Notes: a model not told the origin generated them from the sequence alone. 19,948 nt of DNA from Actinomycetota bacterium (GCA_005888335.1 VAWY01000102.1:1-19948), one strand, 5' to 3'. Positions 1 through 8,274 are shown, counted from the stretch's first letter. Made by a program: numbers and translations.

Positions 1-1712
1 CCTACTGCCTGGCGCTGCTGGCCTCGATGGTCGTCGCGCTGACGGTGACGCCGGTGCTGAGCCTGCTCGTCTACTCCCGGCCGCCGCGCCGGGTGGGCGA
101 GCCCGCGCTCGCGGCCCGGCTGGCCGGCCGCTGGGACGGCGTCCTGTCGCGGACCATCCGCACGCCGCGCCCGGCGCTGTACGCCCTCGGTGGCGTCGCG
201 CTCGTCGGCCTCGCGACCCTCCCGCTCCTCGGGCAGAACCTGCGGCCGTCGTTCAAGGACCGTGACCTCGTCGTCCAGTGGAACGCCACGCCGAGCACGT
301 CACTGCCCGAGATGGACCGCATCACCACGCGTGCCACGAGCGAGCTGCGGCAGCTGCCGGGCGTCCAGGACGTCGGCGCCCACATCGGTCGCGCGGTGAC
401 GGGCGACGAGGCGGTCGGCACCGGCTCGGGCCAGATGTGGGTCAGCCTCGACCCGAAGGCCGACTACGGCAAGACCGTGCGGTCCATCCGCAACGTGGTC
501 GACGCGTACCCGGGCATGCGCGCCCGCGTCCTCACCTACGAGAGCGATCGCACCAAGGGCGTCCTCACGCCGGCGGACAACCGCCTCGTCGTGCGGCTCT
601 TCGGCGCGGACTACGGCGTCTTGCAGCAGCAGGCCGACAAGGTGCGCCAGGTGGTCTCGCGCGTCGACGGCGTCCGCGATCCGCGGGCGATCGCCATCGC
701 CCAGCAGCCCACGCTGCAGATCGAGGCGAACATCGCCGAGGCGCGGCGCTACGGGCTCAAGCCGGGCGACGTCCGCCGGGCGGCGGGCACGATGGTCAAC
801 GGCCTGGAGGCCGGCAGCTTCTTCGAGGGCCAGAAGGTCTTCTCGGTGGTCGTCCGCGGCGTGGCCGCCACGCGCAGCAGCGTCACGAGCATCCGCAACC
901 TGCTGATCGACACGCCCGGCGGCGGCAAGGTCCGCCTGGACAAGGTCGCGACGGTCAAGATCACGCCCAACCCGGTCGACATCCGCCACTACGGGGTCGA
1001 GCGCTACATGGACGTGACGGCCGGCGTGGACGGGCGCAGCCTGACCGCGGTGCAGTCCGACGTGCGCGCGCGGCTTCGGAGCATGCACTTCCCGCTCGAG
1101 TACAACGCCGAGGTCATCACGACGCCGGAGGACATCGCGGCGCCGGCGAACCGGTTCGTGAGCCTGGCCATCGCGGCCATCATCGGCATCTTCCTGCTCC
1201 TGCAGGCCGCATTCTCGAGCTGGCGGCTGGCCACGCTGGTGTTCCTCACGCTCCCGGTGGCGCTCGTCGGCGGGCTGCTCGTCGTGCTCGCCGGTGGCGG
1301 CGACTTCTCGCTCGGCGCGGCCTTCGGTCTCTTCACGATCGGCGCCATCGCCGTGCGCAACGCGATCACGCTCGTCTCCCACCTGCAGGAGCTCAGCAGC
1401 CGTGACGGCGAGACGTTCGGCCTCGACCTCGTCGTGCGCGGCGTGCGCGACCGCTTCGCGCCGATCGCCACGACCGCCGTCGCCACAGCGCTCGCCTTGG
1501 CCCCGTTCGCGCTCGCCGGCGACATCGCCGGCAACGAGATCACGCGCTCGACGGCCACCGTCGTCCTCGGCGGCCTGGTCACCTCGACGTTGCTGAACCT
1601 CTTCCTGATCCCGGCCCTGTACCTGCACTTCGGGCACAGCGCTCGCGAGCCCGCTCCGCTCGGAGCTCCAACGCCGGCCTCCCCCGTCCCCCAAGTCGAA
1701 CTCCACGTCTAG
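1..1712 (+). CDS. RND efflux permease, CzcA/CusA-like (copy A), 5'-truncated by window edge
   Basis: This is the C-terminal half of a proton-driven RND permease of the heavy-metal-efflux/CzcA-CusA type. The frame is open from base 3, so the gene starts outside the window; by comparison with copy B (2184-5480) roughly 480 N-terminal residues are missing. Visible parts are the end of the first membrane bundle (ALTVTPVLSLL), TM7, the second periplasmic porter domain (FKDRD, VSLDPKADYGKT, RRYGLKPGDVRRAAG) and TM8-TM12. In TM10 the GAIAVRNAITLVSH motif carries Arg where AcrB has its Lys940 relay residue. Copy A is more divergent than B and C: it has EITRSTAT where they have EIEHPMA. The stop overlaps the Shine-Dalgarno AGGAG of the next gene, so the three RND genes are probably one operon. 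The family is clear; the substrate (metal or organic) is not visible. Confidence 0.93.
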   Translation, partial: YCLALLASMVVALTVTPVLSLLVYSRPPRRVGEPALAARLAGRWDGVLSRTIRTPRPALYALGGVALVGLATLPLLGQNLRPSFKDRDLVVQWNATPSTSLPEMDRITTRATSELRQLPGVQDVGAHIGRAVTGDEAVGTGSGQMWVSLDPKADYGKTVRSIRNVVDAYPGMRARVLTYESDRTKGVLTPADNRLVVRLFGADYGVLQQQADKVRQVVSRVDGVRDPRAIAIAQQPTLQIEANIAEARRYGLKPGDVRRAAGTMVNGLEAGSFFEGQKVFSVVVRGVAATRSSVTSIRNLLIDTPGGGKVRLDKVATVKITPNPVDIRHYGVERYMDVTAGVDGRSLTAVQSDVRARLRSMHFPLEYNAEVITTPEDIAAPANRFVSLAIAAIIGIFLLLQAAFSSWRLATLVFLTLPVALVGGLLVVLAGGGDFSLGAAFGLFTIGAIAVRNAITLVSHLQELSSRDGETFGLDLVVRGVRDRFAPIATTAVATALALAPFALAGDIAGNEITRSTATVVLGGLVTSTLLNLFLIPALYLHFGHSAREPAPLGAPTPASPVPQVELHV

Positions 1713-1724
1713 GAGAGAACACAG

Positions 1725-2174
1725 ATGCAGCACAAGAGCAAGCGACTCACGGCGGTCGTGCTCCTCTCCGGCCTGGCCGTCTCGGGATGCGCGAAGTCGT
1801 CGGAGTTCGACAACGAGCCGGCCGCGAACAACGGGGCCGCCAAGATCCAGCAGGTCAAGGGCGTCGACCACGTGATCCTCTCGGCGCAGGCCGCCAGGCG
1901 GGTCGGCATCGAGACGTCGCGCGTCACCACCGCCCGCCTGAGCGGCGCGGCGCGCACCGTCATCCCCTACGCGGCCGTGCTCTACGACGCGACGGGCCAC
2001 GCCTTCACGTTCACCAGCCCGTCCCGGCTGACCTACGTCCAGCAGCCGATCAAGGTCGACTACGTCAAGGACGGCCGGGCCGTCCTGAAGAGCGGCCCGC
2101 GCGCCGGCACCCCCGTGGTCACGGTCGGCTCGGCCGAGCTGCTCGGGACCCTGAACGGGGTCGAGGAGGACTGA
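1725..2174 (+). CDS. Mini RND periplasmic-adaptor-like lipoprotein (C-terminal domain only)
   Basis: A 149-aa protein with a lipoprotein signal: basic start, hydrophobic stretch and lipobox VSGC with the lipidated Cys at residue 22. The rest (IPYAAVLYDATGHAFTF, then YVKDGRAVLKSGPRAGTPVVTVGSAELLG) resembles the membrane-proximal C-terminal domain of HlyD/CusB-type adaptors, where a 'vP..AVl.d..G..~V' strand is followed by 'l..Gl.~G..VV..Ga..L'. The usual adaptor has 350-450 residues; the barrel-sandwich (lipoyl) and helical hairpin parts, which reach an outer-membrane channel, are absent. It sits between two permeases, 12 nt after copy A and 9 nt before copy B, with AGGAG at 1711-1715 partly inside the upstream stop. 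I infer an extracytoplasmic partner of these pumps in a cell without a TolC-type channel. Adaptor homology is moderate by eye. Confidence 0.8.
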   Translation: MQHKSKRLTAVVLLSGLAVSGCAKSSEFDNEPAANNGAAKIQQVKGVDHVILSAQAARRVGIETSRVTTARLSGAARTVIPYAAVLYDATGHAFTFTSPSRLTYVQQPIKVDYVKDGRAVLKSGPRAGTPVVTVGSAELLGTLNGVEED

Positions 2175-2183
2175 CGCCCCGCC

Positions 2184-5100
2184 ATGCGTTGGATCGTCGG
2201 ATCAAGCCTGAAGTTCCGCTACCTGGTGGTGGCGCTCGCGGCGGCGCTGGTCTTCTTCGGCACCGCAGAGATCCGTAACCAGCAGGTCGACGTCTTCCCC
2301 GAGTTCGCGCCGACGATCGTGACGATCCAGACCGCGTGCCTGGGCCTGACGGCGTCGGAGGTCGAGGAGCTCGTCAGCGTCCCGCTCGAAGACGCGCTCA
2401 ACGGCATCCCCGGAGTGGACACGATCCGCTCGTCGTCCGTCCCCCAGCTCAACAACATCGAGCTTCGGTTCAAGCGGGGCACCGACCTGTTCAAGGCACG
2501 GCAGCTGGTCTCCGAGCGCATGCAGACCGTGCTTCCGACACTGCCGACGTGGGCCGCTCCGCCGTTCCTGATGCCCCCGGTCTCGTCGACGAGCCGCATC
2601 ATGAAGATCGGCCTGTCGTCGAAGTCCATGGGCCTGATGGACCTGTCGATGACCGCCTACTGGAAGATCCGGGCGCGGCTGCTCCGCGTCCCCGGCGTCG
2701 CCAACGTCGCCATCTGGGGCGAGCGGCTCAAGCAGGTCCAGGTCCAGACCGACCCCGCCAAGCTGAGCAAGGACCGCATCTCGCTGGACCGCGTGATGCA
2801 GACGACCGCCAACGCCCTGGACTCGGGCATCCTGTTCTTCTCCAACGCCCACGTGATCGGGACCGGCGGGTTCCTCGAGACGCCCAACCAGCGGCTCGCC
2901 ATCCGGCACGTCCAGGCGCTCAGGACGCCGGCCGACCTCGCCCAGGTGCCGCTCGCGCGGCGCGGTGGCCGGACCCTGCGCCTCGGCGACGTGTCCAAGG
3001 TCGTCTACGGCCCCCAGCCGCTCATCGGCGACGCGGTGATCAACAGCGGCCCCGGCCTGCTGCTCGTGGTCGAGAAGTTCCAGGGCGCCAACACGCTGGA
3101 AGTGACGAAGGGCGTCGAGGACGCGCTGCGCGACCTGAAGCCCGGGCTTCCCGGCGTCACGGTCGACTCGCACATCTTCCGGCCCGCGAGCTTCATCGAG
3201 CTCGCGATCCACAACCTCCGCGTTGCGCTGCTGATCGGCTGCCTCCTGGTCGTCCTGATCCTCGTGGCGTTCCTGTTCGAGTGGCGCGCCGCGTTCATCA
3301 GCCTGATCGCGATCCCGCTGTCGCTCGTCGCGGCCGTCGTCGTGCTCGACCTGCGCGGCGCGGAGATCAACACCATGATCCTCGCCGGCCTGGTCGTGTC
3401 GGTCGGCGTCGTGGTCGACGACGCGATCATCGGCATGGAGAACATCGTGCGGCGGTTGCGCCTGCGCCGCGCGCACGGGCTGAAGACGCCCCTGCCGAAG
3501 GTCGTGTTCCTGGCCTCGCTCGAGGTCCGGACGCCCATCCTCTACGCGACGCTCATCAACGTCGTCGCCGTCCTGCCGGTCGTCTTGATGGGCGGCCTGT
3601 CGGGGGCGTTCTTCCGGCCGCTCGCGGTCTCCTACGCGCTCGCGGTGCTGGTGTCGATGGTCGTGGCCTTGACGGTCACGCCCGCGCTGAGCCTGATCCT
3701 CATGTCCCGCGGGTCGCTGAACCCGAGGGACGCAATGCTCGTCCGAGGCCTGAAGCGCGGCTACGGCGCCGTGCTCTCGCGGGTCATCCGCACGCCGGCG
3801 ATCCCGCTCGCCCTCGTCGGCGTGGTCGCGCTGGGCGGCTTCATGACCGCGGGCAAGCTCGAGCCGTCGCTGTTCCCGGGGTTCAAGGAGCGCGACTTCC
3901 TCATGCACTGGATCACGCCGCCGGGCACCTCGATGACGGAGGAGCGCCGGATGGTGACCCGGGCCAGCCGCGAGATGCGACAGATCCCCGGGGTCCGCGA
4001 CTTCGGCTCGCACATCGGCCAGGCGTTCCTGGGTGAGGAGATCGCGGGCGCGAACTTCGGCGAGAACTGGATCAGCGTCGACCCCAAGGCCGATTACGAC
4101 AAGACGCTCAAGCGCATCCACGAGGTCGTCGCCGGCCATCCCGGGCTCTTCCGCAACGTGCAGACGTACATGCGGGAGCGCATCGAGGAGGTCCTCACCT
4201 CGGGCACGGGCGAGCCCGTCGTCGTGCGGATCTTCGGGCCAGACCTCGAGAAGCTGCGCCAGACGGCCGACCAGGTCCGCCACTCGCTCGCGAAGGTGCC
4301 CGGCCTGACCGAGGTGCACGCCGCGTTCCAGGCCGACGTGCCGCAGGTCGACGTGGAGGTCAGGCTCGACGTCGCCCGCCGCTACGGCGTCAAGCCGGGC
4401 GACGTGCGCCGCTCCGCGGCCACGCTGGTGGCCAGCGAAGAGGTCGCCGACATGTTCCGCGCCGGCAAGGCCTATGACGTGCACGTGTGGATCACGGCGA
4501 TCCGCAAGCTGCCGATCGACACCCCGCGCGGCCAGGTGCCGCTGTCGACGCTCGCCTCGGTGAGGATCGCTCCGACGCCGAACCTCGTCGAGCGTGAGAA
4601 CGCCTCGCGCAAGATCGACGTCGACGCCAACATCGATCACTCACGGCCGCTGAGCGCCGTCAACCAGGACGTCAAGGCGCGCCTGGCCGCCATCAAGATG
4701 CCGCTCGGCTACCACGCCGAGCTCCTCGGCGAGGCCCAGGAGCGCGAGGCCGCGCAGCGGTCCCTGATCGGCTACGGAATCTTCGCCGGGCTGGCAATCT
4801 TGCTGCTCCTGCAGCTGGCCTTCGGGAGCTGGCGTCTGGCGGTGCTGATGTTCCTCACGCTGCCGATGGCCCTGGTGGGCGGCGTGCTGGCGGCCTACGA
4901 GGGCGTCGGCATCATCTCCCTCGGCGCGCTGATCGGCTTCTTCACCGTGATGGGCATCGCCGCTCGCAACGGGATCATGATGATCAGCCACTTCCAGCAC
5001 CTCCAGCGCGAGGAGGGCGAGACCTTCGGGGCTCAGCTGATCCTCCGCGGGGCCAAGGAGCGGCTGTCGCCGATCCTGATGACCGCGTTGGCGACGGGGC

Positions 5101-5480
5101 TCGCGCTCCTGCCGCTCGTGGTCTCGGGCGACAAGCCCGGCCAGGAGATCGAGCACCCGATGGCGATCGTCATCATCGGCGGGCTCGTCACCTCGACCCT
5201 GCTCAACCTGTTCGTCCTCCCCGCGCTGTACCTGCGCGTCGGCGGAGGCCGGCGGGCGCTGCCCGTCGGCGCCGGCGACGGCGGGGGCCCCGAGGGCCAG
5301 GTGCCCTCGGCGGCCGCCCTGCCGCAGGAGGAGGTCGAAGAGATCCTCGAGCGGCCGGCGGACGAGCCGGCCGCCGTGCCCGGACGGCGTTTCGTCCGCC
5401 GGCAGCCCGATGGCTCCCCGGCGGAGGACGAGACAGCGCCGGCCGGGGCCGAGGCCGGCCGCGACGAGCAGCGCCCCTAG
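2184..5480 (+). CDS. RND efflux permease, CzcA/CusA-like (copy B), complete
   Basis: A full-length 1098-aa inner-membrane RND permease that should expel substrate using the proton gradient. It has the expected order: TM1 (about 11-29), porter domain with DVFPEFAPTIVTIQT and EDALNGIPGV, TM2-6 (about 340-505), TM7 (about 545), second porter domain, TM8-12 (about 865-1025). TM4 reads VGVVVDDAIIGMEN with the proton-relay pair D412/D413 and E419; the first Asp of the CzcA 'DFG' motif is replaced by Ser. TM10 has GIAARNG with R928. Around residue 770 about 9-10 residues present in copy A are missing between VHVW and AIRKLPIDTP. The last ~85 residues form an unusual acidic, Pro/Gly-rich cytosolic tail. 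GAGGAGGA at 2163-2170 is the likely ribosome site. The stop codon overlaps the convergent gene's stop. Substrate unknown. Confidence 0.95.
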   Translation: MRWIVGSSLKFRYLVVALAAALVFFGTAEIRNQQVDVFPEFAPTIVTIQTACLGLTASEVEELVSVPLEDALNGIPGVDTIRSSSVPQLNNIELRFKRGTDLFKARQLVSERMQTVLPTLPTWAAPPFLMPPVSSTSRIMKIGLSSKSMGLMDLSMTAYWKIRARLLRVPGVANVAIWGERLKQVQVQTDPAKLSKDRISLDRVMQTTANALDSGILFFSNAHVIGTGGFLETPNQRLAIRHVQALRTPADLAQVPLARRGGRTLRLGDVSKVVYGPQPLIGDAVINSGPGLLLVVEKFQGANTLEVTKGVEDALRDLKPGLPGVTVDSHIFRPASFIELAIHNLRVALLIGCLLVVLILVAFLFEWRAAFISLIAIPLSLVAAVVVLDLRGAEINTMILAGLVVSVGVVVDDAIIGMENIVRRLRLRRAHGLKTPLPKVVFLASLEVRTPILYATLINVVAVLPVVLMGGLSGAFFRPLAVSYALAVLVSMVVALTVTPALSLILMSRGSLNPRDAMLVRGLKRGYGAVLSRVIRTPAIPLALVGVVALGGFMTAGKLEPSLFPGFKERDFLMHWITPPGTSMTEERRMVTRASREMRQIPGVRDFGSHIGQAFLGEEIAGANFGENWISVDPKADYDKTLKRIHEVVAGHPGLFRNVQTYMRERIEEVLTSGTGEPVVVRIFGPDLEKLRQTADQVRHSLAKVPGLTEVHAAFQADVPQVDVEVRLDVARRYGVKPGDVRRSAATLVASEEVADMFRAGKAYDVHVWITAIRKLPIDTPRGQVPLSTLASVRIAPTPNLVERENASRKIDVDANIDHSRPLSAVNQDVKARLAAIKMPLGYHAELLGEAQEREAAQRSLIGYGIFAGLAILLLLQLAFGSWRLAVLMFLTLPMALVGGVLAAYEGVGIISLGALIGFFTVMGIAARNGIMMISHFQHLQREEGETFGAQLILRGAKERLSPILMTALATGLALLPLVVSGDKPGQEIEHPMAIVIIGGLVTSTLLNLFVLPALYLRVGGGRRALPVGAGDGGGPEGQVPSAAALPQEEVEEILERPADEPAAVPGRRFVRRQPDGSPAEDETAPAGAEAGRDEQRP

Positions 5481-6064
5481 CGGGCGCTCTCGTCGGGCCG
5501 GGTGTGCCGCCGGGCGGCGCCGTGCAGCCGCTCCGGCTGCACACCGACCAGCCTGGCGGTGCCCCGCCGGCGCCGTGCCTCGCAGCGGGCGTGCTCGTGC
5601 TCGCGCATCCGGCGTCCGCCGGCCGCCGCGAGTGGCACCGAGCGGGTCGCCAGCGCGTCGAGGAACCCGAGCGCGTAGGCGCTGAACACCGCGATCAGCG
5701 CGCCGGCCTGGAAGAAGAATGCGAGCCACAGCAGCAGCCGCATCGAGTCCTCGAGCGCTCCGGAGCCGCCCGTGCCCGGTTCCGCCCACAGCATGCCGGT
5801 CATCGACGATACGACGAGCCAGGCGCCGCCCGCAAGCGCGAGCAGCGCGCCGCACTGCACGCCGCGCCGGATTCCGGTCAGCATCGCCAGACCGCCGACG
5901 ACGGCCAGGGCGCCGGGCAGCACCGAGAGCAGCAACGGGTTCCAGCCCCAGTCCGACGCTTCGTCGGCCCCGAAGGCCAGCGGCGCCAGGACGGCCCAGG
6001 CGCCGACGATGAGCACGATGAGCCCGCTCAGGGCGCTTCGTCCATCGGTGAGCCGCGCGCGCAT
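5477..6064 (-). CDS. SPW-repeat-like multi-pass membrane protein
   Basis: A 195-aa membrane protein with about four transmembrane segments (roughly residues 11-32, 44-66, 71-91 and 108-135) and a basic, Arg/His-rich cytoplasmic tail of about 50 residues. GAWAVLAPLAFG followed by a short loop and WNPLLLSVLPGALAVVGG matches the SPW repeat pattern (aromatic helix ending in a P..FG turn, then WN at the next helix), so SPW family is my best call; the function of that family is unknown. It lies 63 bp downstream of the kinase gene on the same strand. That gap contains a direct repeat also found upstream of the regulator gene, suggesting control by the two-component system. Its TAG stop and the TAG stop of copy B share one CTAG palindrome at 5477-5480. 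Confidence 0.75.
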   Translation of the reverse strand: MRARLTDGRSALSGLIVLIVGAWAVLAPLAFGADEASDWGWNPLLLSVLPGALAVVGGLAMLTGIRRGVQCGALLALAGGAWLVVSSMTGMLWAEPGTGGSGALEDSMRLLLWLAFFFQAGALIAVFSAYALGFLDALATRSVPLAAAGGRRMREHEHARCEARRRRGTARLVGVQPERLHGAARRHTRPDESAR

Positions 6065-6079
6065 GCCTGGGAAATGTGG

Positions 6080-6108
6080 CGCTCCCAGCTGAGACGAAGC
6101 TGAGAGCG
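6080..6108. promoter_or_regulatory. Direct repeat CTGAGA-N5-CTGAGA, also a hairpin; putative response-regulator site or kinase terminator
   Basis: CTGAGA occurs at 6089-6094 and 6100-6105, an 11-bp period typical of OmpR/PhoB-type operators, 25 bp before the SPW gene start. The 11-mer TGAGAGCGGGC (6101-6111) recurs exactly at 8209-8219 in front of the regulator gene. A competing reading: 6080-6090 and 6098-6108 form an inverted repeat (CGCTCCCAGCT/AGCTGAGAGCG, one mismatch, which becomes a G-U pair in the minus-strand RNA, 7-nt loop) that could terminate kinase transcription. Both may hold. Confidence 0.5.
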
Positions 6109-6127
6109 GGCGGGACCTTAGCGCGCC

Positions 6128-7453
6128 TCAGCGCTCTTCGGCGAGCGGCACCCGCAGGCGGACGGTCGCCCCCGCCGATTCCCCCTCGACGGTCGTCGCC
6201 GTGCCCCCGTGAGCCTCGGCGATCGCGCGGACGATCGGCAGCCCCAGCCCCGCTCCGGCCCGCGAGCCGCTCGTGCCGTCGCGGGCGAAGCGCTCGAAGG
6301 CGCGCCGGGTGCGCTCGGCCGAGAAGCCCGGCCCCTCGTCGCTGACGTCGATCTCGACCGCGTCGCCGTCGCGATGGGCCGACAGCCCGATGTCGCCCGT
6401 CGCGTGGCGCAGGGCGTTGTCGACGAGGTTGCCGAGCGCCTGCCGGCCGCGCAGCGGGTCGATGAAGGCGCGCAGCTCGCCGGGCGCGTCGACGTGGATG
6501 GCGCGGCCCTGCTCGGCGGCGCGATCGGCGAAGCGGTCTCGCGTGCGCTCGAGCAGCTCGCGGATCTCGATGTCCTCACGCCGCAGCGACAGCCGTCCCT
6601 CGTCGGCGCGGGCGATCAGCAGCAGGTCCTCGGCGAGGTGGGCGAGGTGGTCGGTCTCCTCGAGGGCGGCGTGGAGCGACTCGCGCAGCGCGCCCGCGTC
6701 GCGCCCGTTGCGCAGCGCGGCCTCGAGCTCGGCCTTCACGATGGCCAGCGGCGTGCGCAGCTCGTGGCTGGCGTCGGCCAGGAAGCGGCGCTCGCGTTCG
6801 AAGGAGGCCTCCAGGCGGGCCAGCATCTCGTTGAGCGTCTCGCCGAGGCGGCGGATCTCGTCGTGCGCGTCGGGCAGCGGCAGGCGCTCGTCGCCGCGGC
6901 CCAGTGAGATCCGCTGCGCCCGCCGGCGCATCGCTTCGACCGGCGCCAGGCCGGCGGTCGCCAGCGCGTAGCCGATGCCCGAGGCGAGCAGCACGGCGGT
7001 CACGCCGCCGATGAGGAACGACCGGAGCAGGCCGGCGAGCGCGTCGTCGCGGTCGTGCAGCGAGGCGCCGGCGACGACCACGAGCGTCCCGCCGTCGACG
7101 GCCACCGGCCGGGCGAGCATCCGCGCCCTGCCCTCGATGCCCGGGACGACGCGGTCGATGGCGATCGGCGCGCTCGCGGCGCGCGCGGCCTCGGCGGGCC
7201 GCAGCGCCGGGCCGCGCAGCGGGCGCGTCCCGTCGACGAGGCGCCCGCCGGGCGTGAGGACCTGGACGAAGCCCTCCTCGGACTCGGAGAGCCGGCCGCC
7301 GCGCGGCGAGCGGGCCAGGCCGCGTCCGGCCGGGCCGACCAGCGCCGCGACGTCGTCCGCGCGCGAGCTGATCGCGTGGTTGATCGTGTCGTTGAGGTCC
7401 GCCCGCTGGCGCACGTAGACGAAGACGGCCGCCGCCGACAGGACGACGACCAT
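6128..7453 (-). CDS. Membrane sensor histidine kinase (HAMP, HisKA, HATPase)
   Basis: A two-component sensor kinase that would autophosphorylate on His and pass the phosphate to the adjacent regulator. In order: TM1 (AAAMVVVLSAAAVFVYV), an extracytoplasmic domain of about 120 residues, TM2 (LIGGVTAVLLASGIGYALA), HAMP, H-box FLADASHELRTPL, N-box GNLVDNALRHATG, G1 box VSDEGPGF, F-box AFERFAR and G2 box GAGLGLPIVRAIAEAHGG. All catalytic boxes are intact. The start is uncertain. The first in-frame ATG (7453) cuts into TM1, but the frame stays open upstream through the regulator stop and reads LGRLPIRVRLTAAFAAA, which looks like a natural kinase N-terminus. No ATG, GTG or TTG exists there; an ATC at 7507-7505 has GGAGGG 7 nt upstream. 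It ends 63 bp before the SPW gene. Confidence 0.93.
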   Translation of the reverse strand: MVVVLSAAAVFVYVRQRADLNDTINHAISSRADDVAALVGPAGRGLARSPRGGRLSESEEGFVQVLTPGGRLVDGTRPLRGPALRPAEAARAASAPIAIDRVVPGIEGRARMLARPVAVDGGTLVVVAGASLHDRDDALAGLLRSFLIGGVTAVLLASGIGYALATAGLAPVEAMRRRAQRISLGRGDERLPLPDAHDEIRRLGETLNEMLARLEASFERERRFLADASHELRTPLAIVKAELEAALRNGRDAGALRESLHAALEETDHLAHLAEDLLLIARADEGRLSLRREDIEIRELLERTRDRFADRAAEQGRAIHVDAPGELRAFIDPLRGRQALGNLVDNALRHATGDIGLSAHRDGDAVEIDVSDEGPGFSAERTRRAFERFARDGTSGSRAGAGLGLPIVRAIAEAHGGTATTVEGESAGATVRLRVPLAEER

Positions 7454-7500
7454 CGCCGCAGCGAAGGCCGCGGTCAGCCGGACGCGGATGGGGAGGCGAC

Positions 7501-8181
7501 CTAGGATCTCCCGTCCCTCCGCAGGCGGTAGCCGGCCCCCCGCACCGTCTCGAGCGAGCGGACGCCGAACGGGCGATCGATCTTCTCGCGCAGGTAGCGG
7601 ACGTAGACCTCGACGACGTTGGAGCGGTTCTCGTAGTCGTAGCCCCAGGCATGCTCGAGGAGCTGGAACTGGCTGAGCACCTCGCCGGGGTGGCGCATGA
7701 AGGTCTCGAGCAGCGCGAACTCCTTCGGCGAGAGGTCGACCTCCGTCGAGCCGCGCCACACCTGCCGCGTCGTGGGGTCGAGGCGCAGGTCGCCGACCTC
7801 GAACACGACAGGGCGCTCGACCGGACCGCGCCGCGCGACGGCGCGCAGCCGCGCCAGCAGCTCCGCGAGCGAGAACGGCTTGACGAGGTAGTCGTCGGCG
7901 CCCTGGTCGAGCCCCTGGACGCGGTCCTCGACCGCGTCGCGCGCCGTCACCATGATGATCGGCGTCCAGATGCCGTCCGCGCGCAGCCGGCGGCAAGTGT
8001 CGAAGCCGTCGATGCCCGGGAGCATCACGTCGAGCAGCACCGCGTCGAACTCGGTCGCCTCGGCCATCCACAGCGCGTCCTCGCCGCGCCCGGCGACGTC
8101 GGCGACGACGCCCTCGGCCTGCAGCCCGCGCCGGATGGCCGCCGCCAGCTTGACGTCGTCCTCGACGATCAGGACGCGCAT
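7501..8181 (-). CDS. OmpR/PhoB-family response regulator
   Basis: A 226-aa DNA-binding regulator. The receiver domain (1-120) has the acidic pocket E7/D8/D9, phospho-acceptor D51 (LLDVMLPGIDG), T79 and K101 (VKPF). The C-terminal winged-helix domain (about 128-222) has the typical LSPKEFALLETFMRHPGEVLS, the NVVEVYVRYLREKID recognition helix and the VRGAGYRL wing. It is the first gene of a minus-strand set with the kinase, whose frame overlaps or abuts its stop, so the two are translated together. A TGAGA direct repeat with an 11-bp period lies 27 bp before the start, suggesting autoregulation and control of the divergent RND remnant. Its position between RND genes suggests it once governed, or still governs, efflux. 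The signal is unknown. Confidence 0.95.
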   Translation of the reverse strand: MRVLIVEDDVKLAAAIRRGLQAEGVVADVAGRGEDALWMAEATEFDAVLLDVMLPGIDGFDTCRRLRADGIWTPIIMVTARDAVEDRVQGLDQGADDYLVKPFSLAELLARLRAVARRGPVERPVVFEVGDLRLDPTTRQVWRGSTEVDLSPKEFALLETFMRHPGEVLSQFQLLEHAWGYDYENRSNVVEVYVRYLREKIDRPFGVRSLETVRGAGYRLRRDGRS

Positions 8182-8207
8182 GATGGGTCAATCATCGCCG
8201 CCCGAGG

Positions 8208-8224
8208 ATGAGAGCGGGCTGAGA
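8208..8224. promoter_or_regulatory. Putative operator, ATGAGA-N5-CTGAGA direct repeat
   Basis: Two TGAGA half-sites at 8209-8213 and 8220-8224 are spaced 11 bp apart in the 93-bp divergent region between the regulator (start 8181) and RND fragment C (8275). The 11-mer TGAGAGCGGGC is identical to one upstream of the SPW gene. Spacing and position fit an OmpR-family autoregulatory box; binding is inferred. Confidence 0.5.
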
Positions 8225-8274
8225 ATTTCGGCGGTCAGCCGGCCAAGGCGTCGAGCACGAACCCACAGAAGCTC

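Noticed and set aside
2202..4640. 812-codon minus-strand frame antisense to RND copy B
   Set aside because: Asp/Arg/His/Gln-rich repeats typical of the antisense of G/C-ending codons, no recognisable motif, while copy B is a clear permease.
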